Below the pieces are notes generated by a model. That model did not search any database, was not told where the DNA came from, and saw only the letters and a program-made list of their open reading frames with translations. This document shows, piece after piece, positions 6,016 to 6,171 of a DNA stretch of 6,171 nucleotides (positions are counted from its first letter, which is position 1; every line of letters starts with the position of its first letter). Made by a program: the position numbers and the translations under genes. The DNA is from Shewanella sp. (GTDB lineage Bacteria; Pseudomonadota; Gammaproteobacteria; Enterobacterales; Shewanellaceae): the NCBI GenBank assembly GCA_004195335.1, contig SDWK01000582.1:1-6171 (forward strand), given 5' to 3'.

Positions 6016-6170
6016 GTGTAGATACTTCTTCGGGCCGCTGGCTCTTGATTTCAAAAGAGTCATCCTTGGCCGCTTAACGAAAATATCTGACCTACAAGGA
6101 CGTAGGGAATGTCGAAAAATGTATGGAACATTTTCGGCCCTGTTTTCGATACCCTCAGACGCATCTACAC
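6016..6170. repeat. Structured intergenic segment with inverted ends (candidate MITE-like repeat)
   Basis: GTGTAGAT (6016-6023) and ATCTACAC (6163-6170) are perfect 8-bp inverted ends of a 155-base segment. Inside are three further stems: GGCTCTT/AAGAGTC (6040-6061, one G-T pair), CCTAC/GTAGG (6091-6106) and CGAAAAATGT/ACATTTTCG (6113-6136, one bulged A), the last enclosed by AGGG/CCCT. GGCCGCT occurs twice as a direct repeat (6033, 6068). A short basic open frame on the minus strand crosses the segment but looks non-coding. The density of stems suggests a dispersed non-coding repeat; copy number cannot be judged here, and the element may extend past the window. Confidence 0.45.
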
Positions 6171-6171
6171 C

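Noticed and set aside
5989..6171. 60-codon open frame on the minus strand running off the window edge
   Set aside because: It crosses the stem-loop segment, has a very basic Arg/Lys-rich composition with no family features, and an open run of this length is not rare by chance; better explained as a repeat read in one frame.

Overview
The window looks like chromosomal DNA of a marine, respiratory gammaproteobacterium, most plausibly Shewanella or a close relative. That is an inference from protein style, moderate GC content, well-formed Shine-Dalgarno sites and an intergenic repeat-like tail. No marker gene fixes the taxon.

Positions 1-3344 hold a reductive dehalogenase locus on the + strand. 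It starts with a 5'-truncated rdhA, which has a Tat signal, a corrinoid/Fe-S catalytic subunit and two ferredoxin-type cysteine motifs. The rdhA stop overlaps the start of rdhB, a three-helix membrane anchor, by one base. After an 84-base gap containing a perfect 8-bp hairpin comes rdhC, a six-helix NosR/PceC-type membrane flavoprotein with an SGAT flavinylation motif and two CX3CP motifs. A 72-residue single-pass membrane protein of unknown function follows. Together these fit a membrane electron path from the quinol pool, through RdhC and/or RdhB, to periplasmic RdhA, which would reduce an organohalide.

At 3412-4287 an AraC-family regulator lies downstream in the same orientation and is the obvious local candidate for controlling the locus. 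A 6-7-6 inverted repeat sits just before it.

At 4381-5142 (- strand) is a stand-alone periplasmic solute-binding protein of family 3, convergent with the regulator. It has an extended -10 promoter overlapped by a CTTAGA-N8-TCTAAG palindrome. Divergent from it, at 5356-5925 (+), is a small histidine phosphatase that could be CobC-like. It lacks a good ribosome site of its own but is preceded by a 21-codon leader frame with an AGGAG site, ending two bases before its ATG, which suggests translational coupling.

The last 246 bases (5926-6171) hold no convincing gene. They contain a series of stem-loops and an inverted-ended segment that resembles a dispersed intergenic repeat.

The most interesting content is the complete rdhABC set with an extra small membrane protein and an adjacent AraC regulator, an arrangement unlike the CprK (CRP/FNR), MarR or two-component control known from the classical organohalide respirers.
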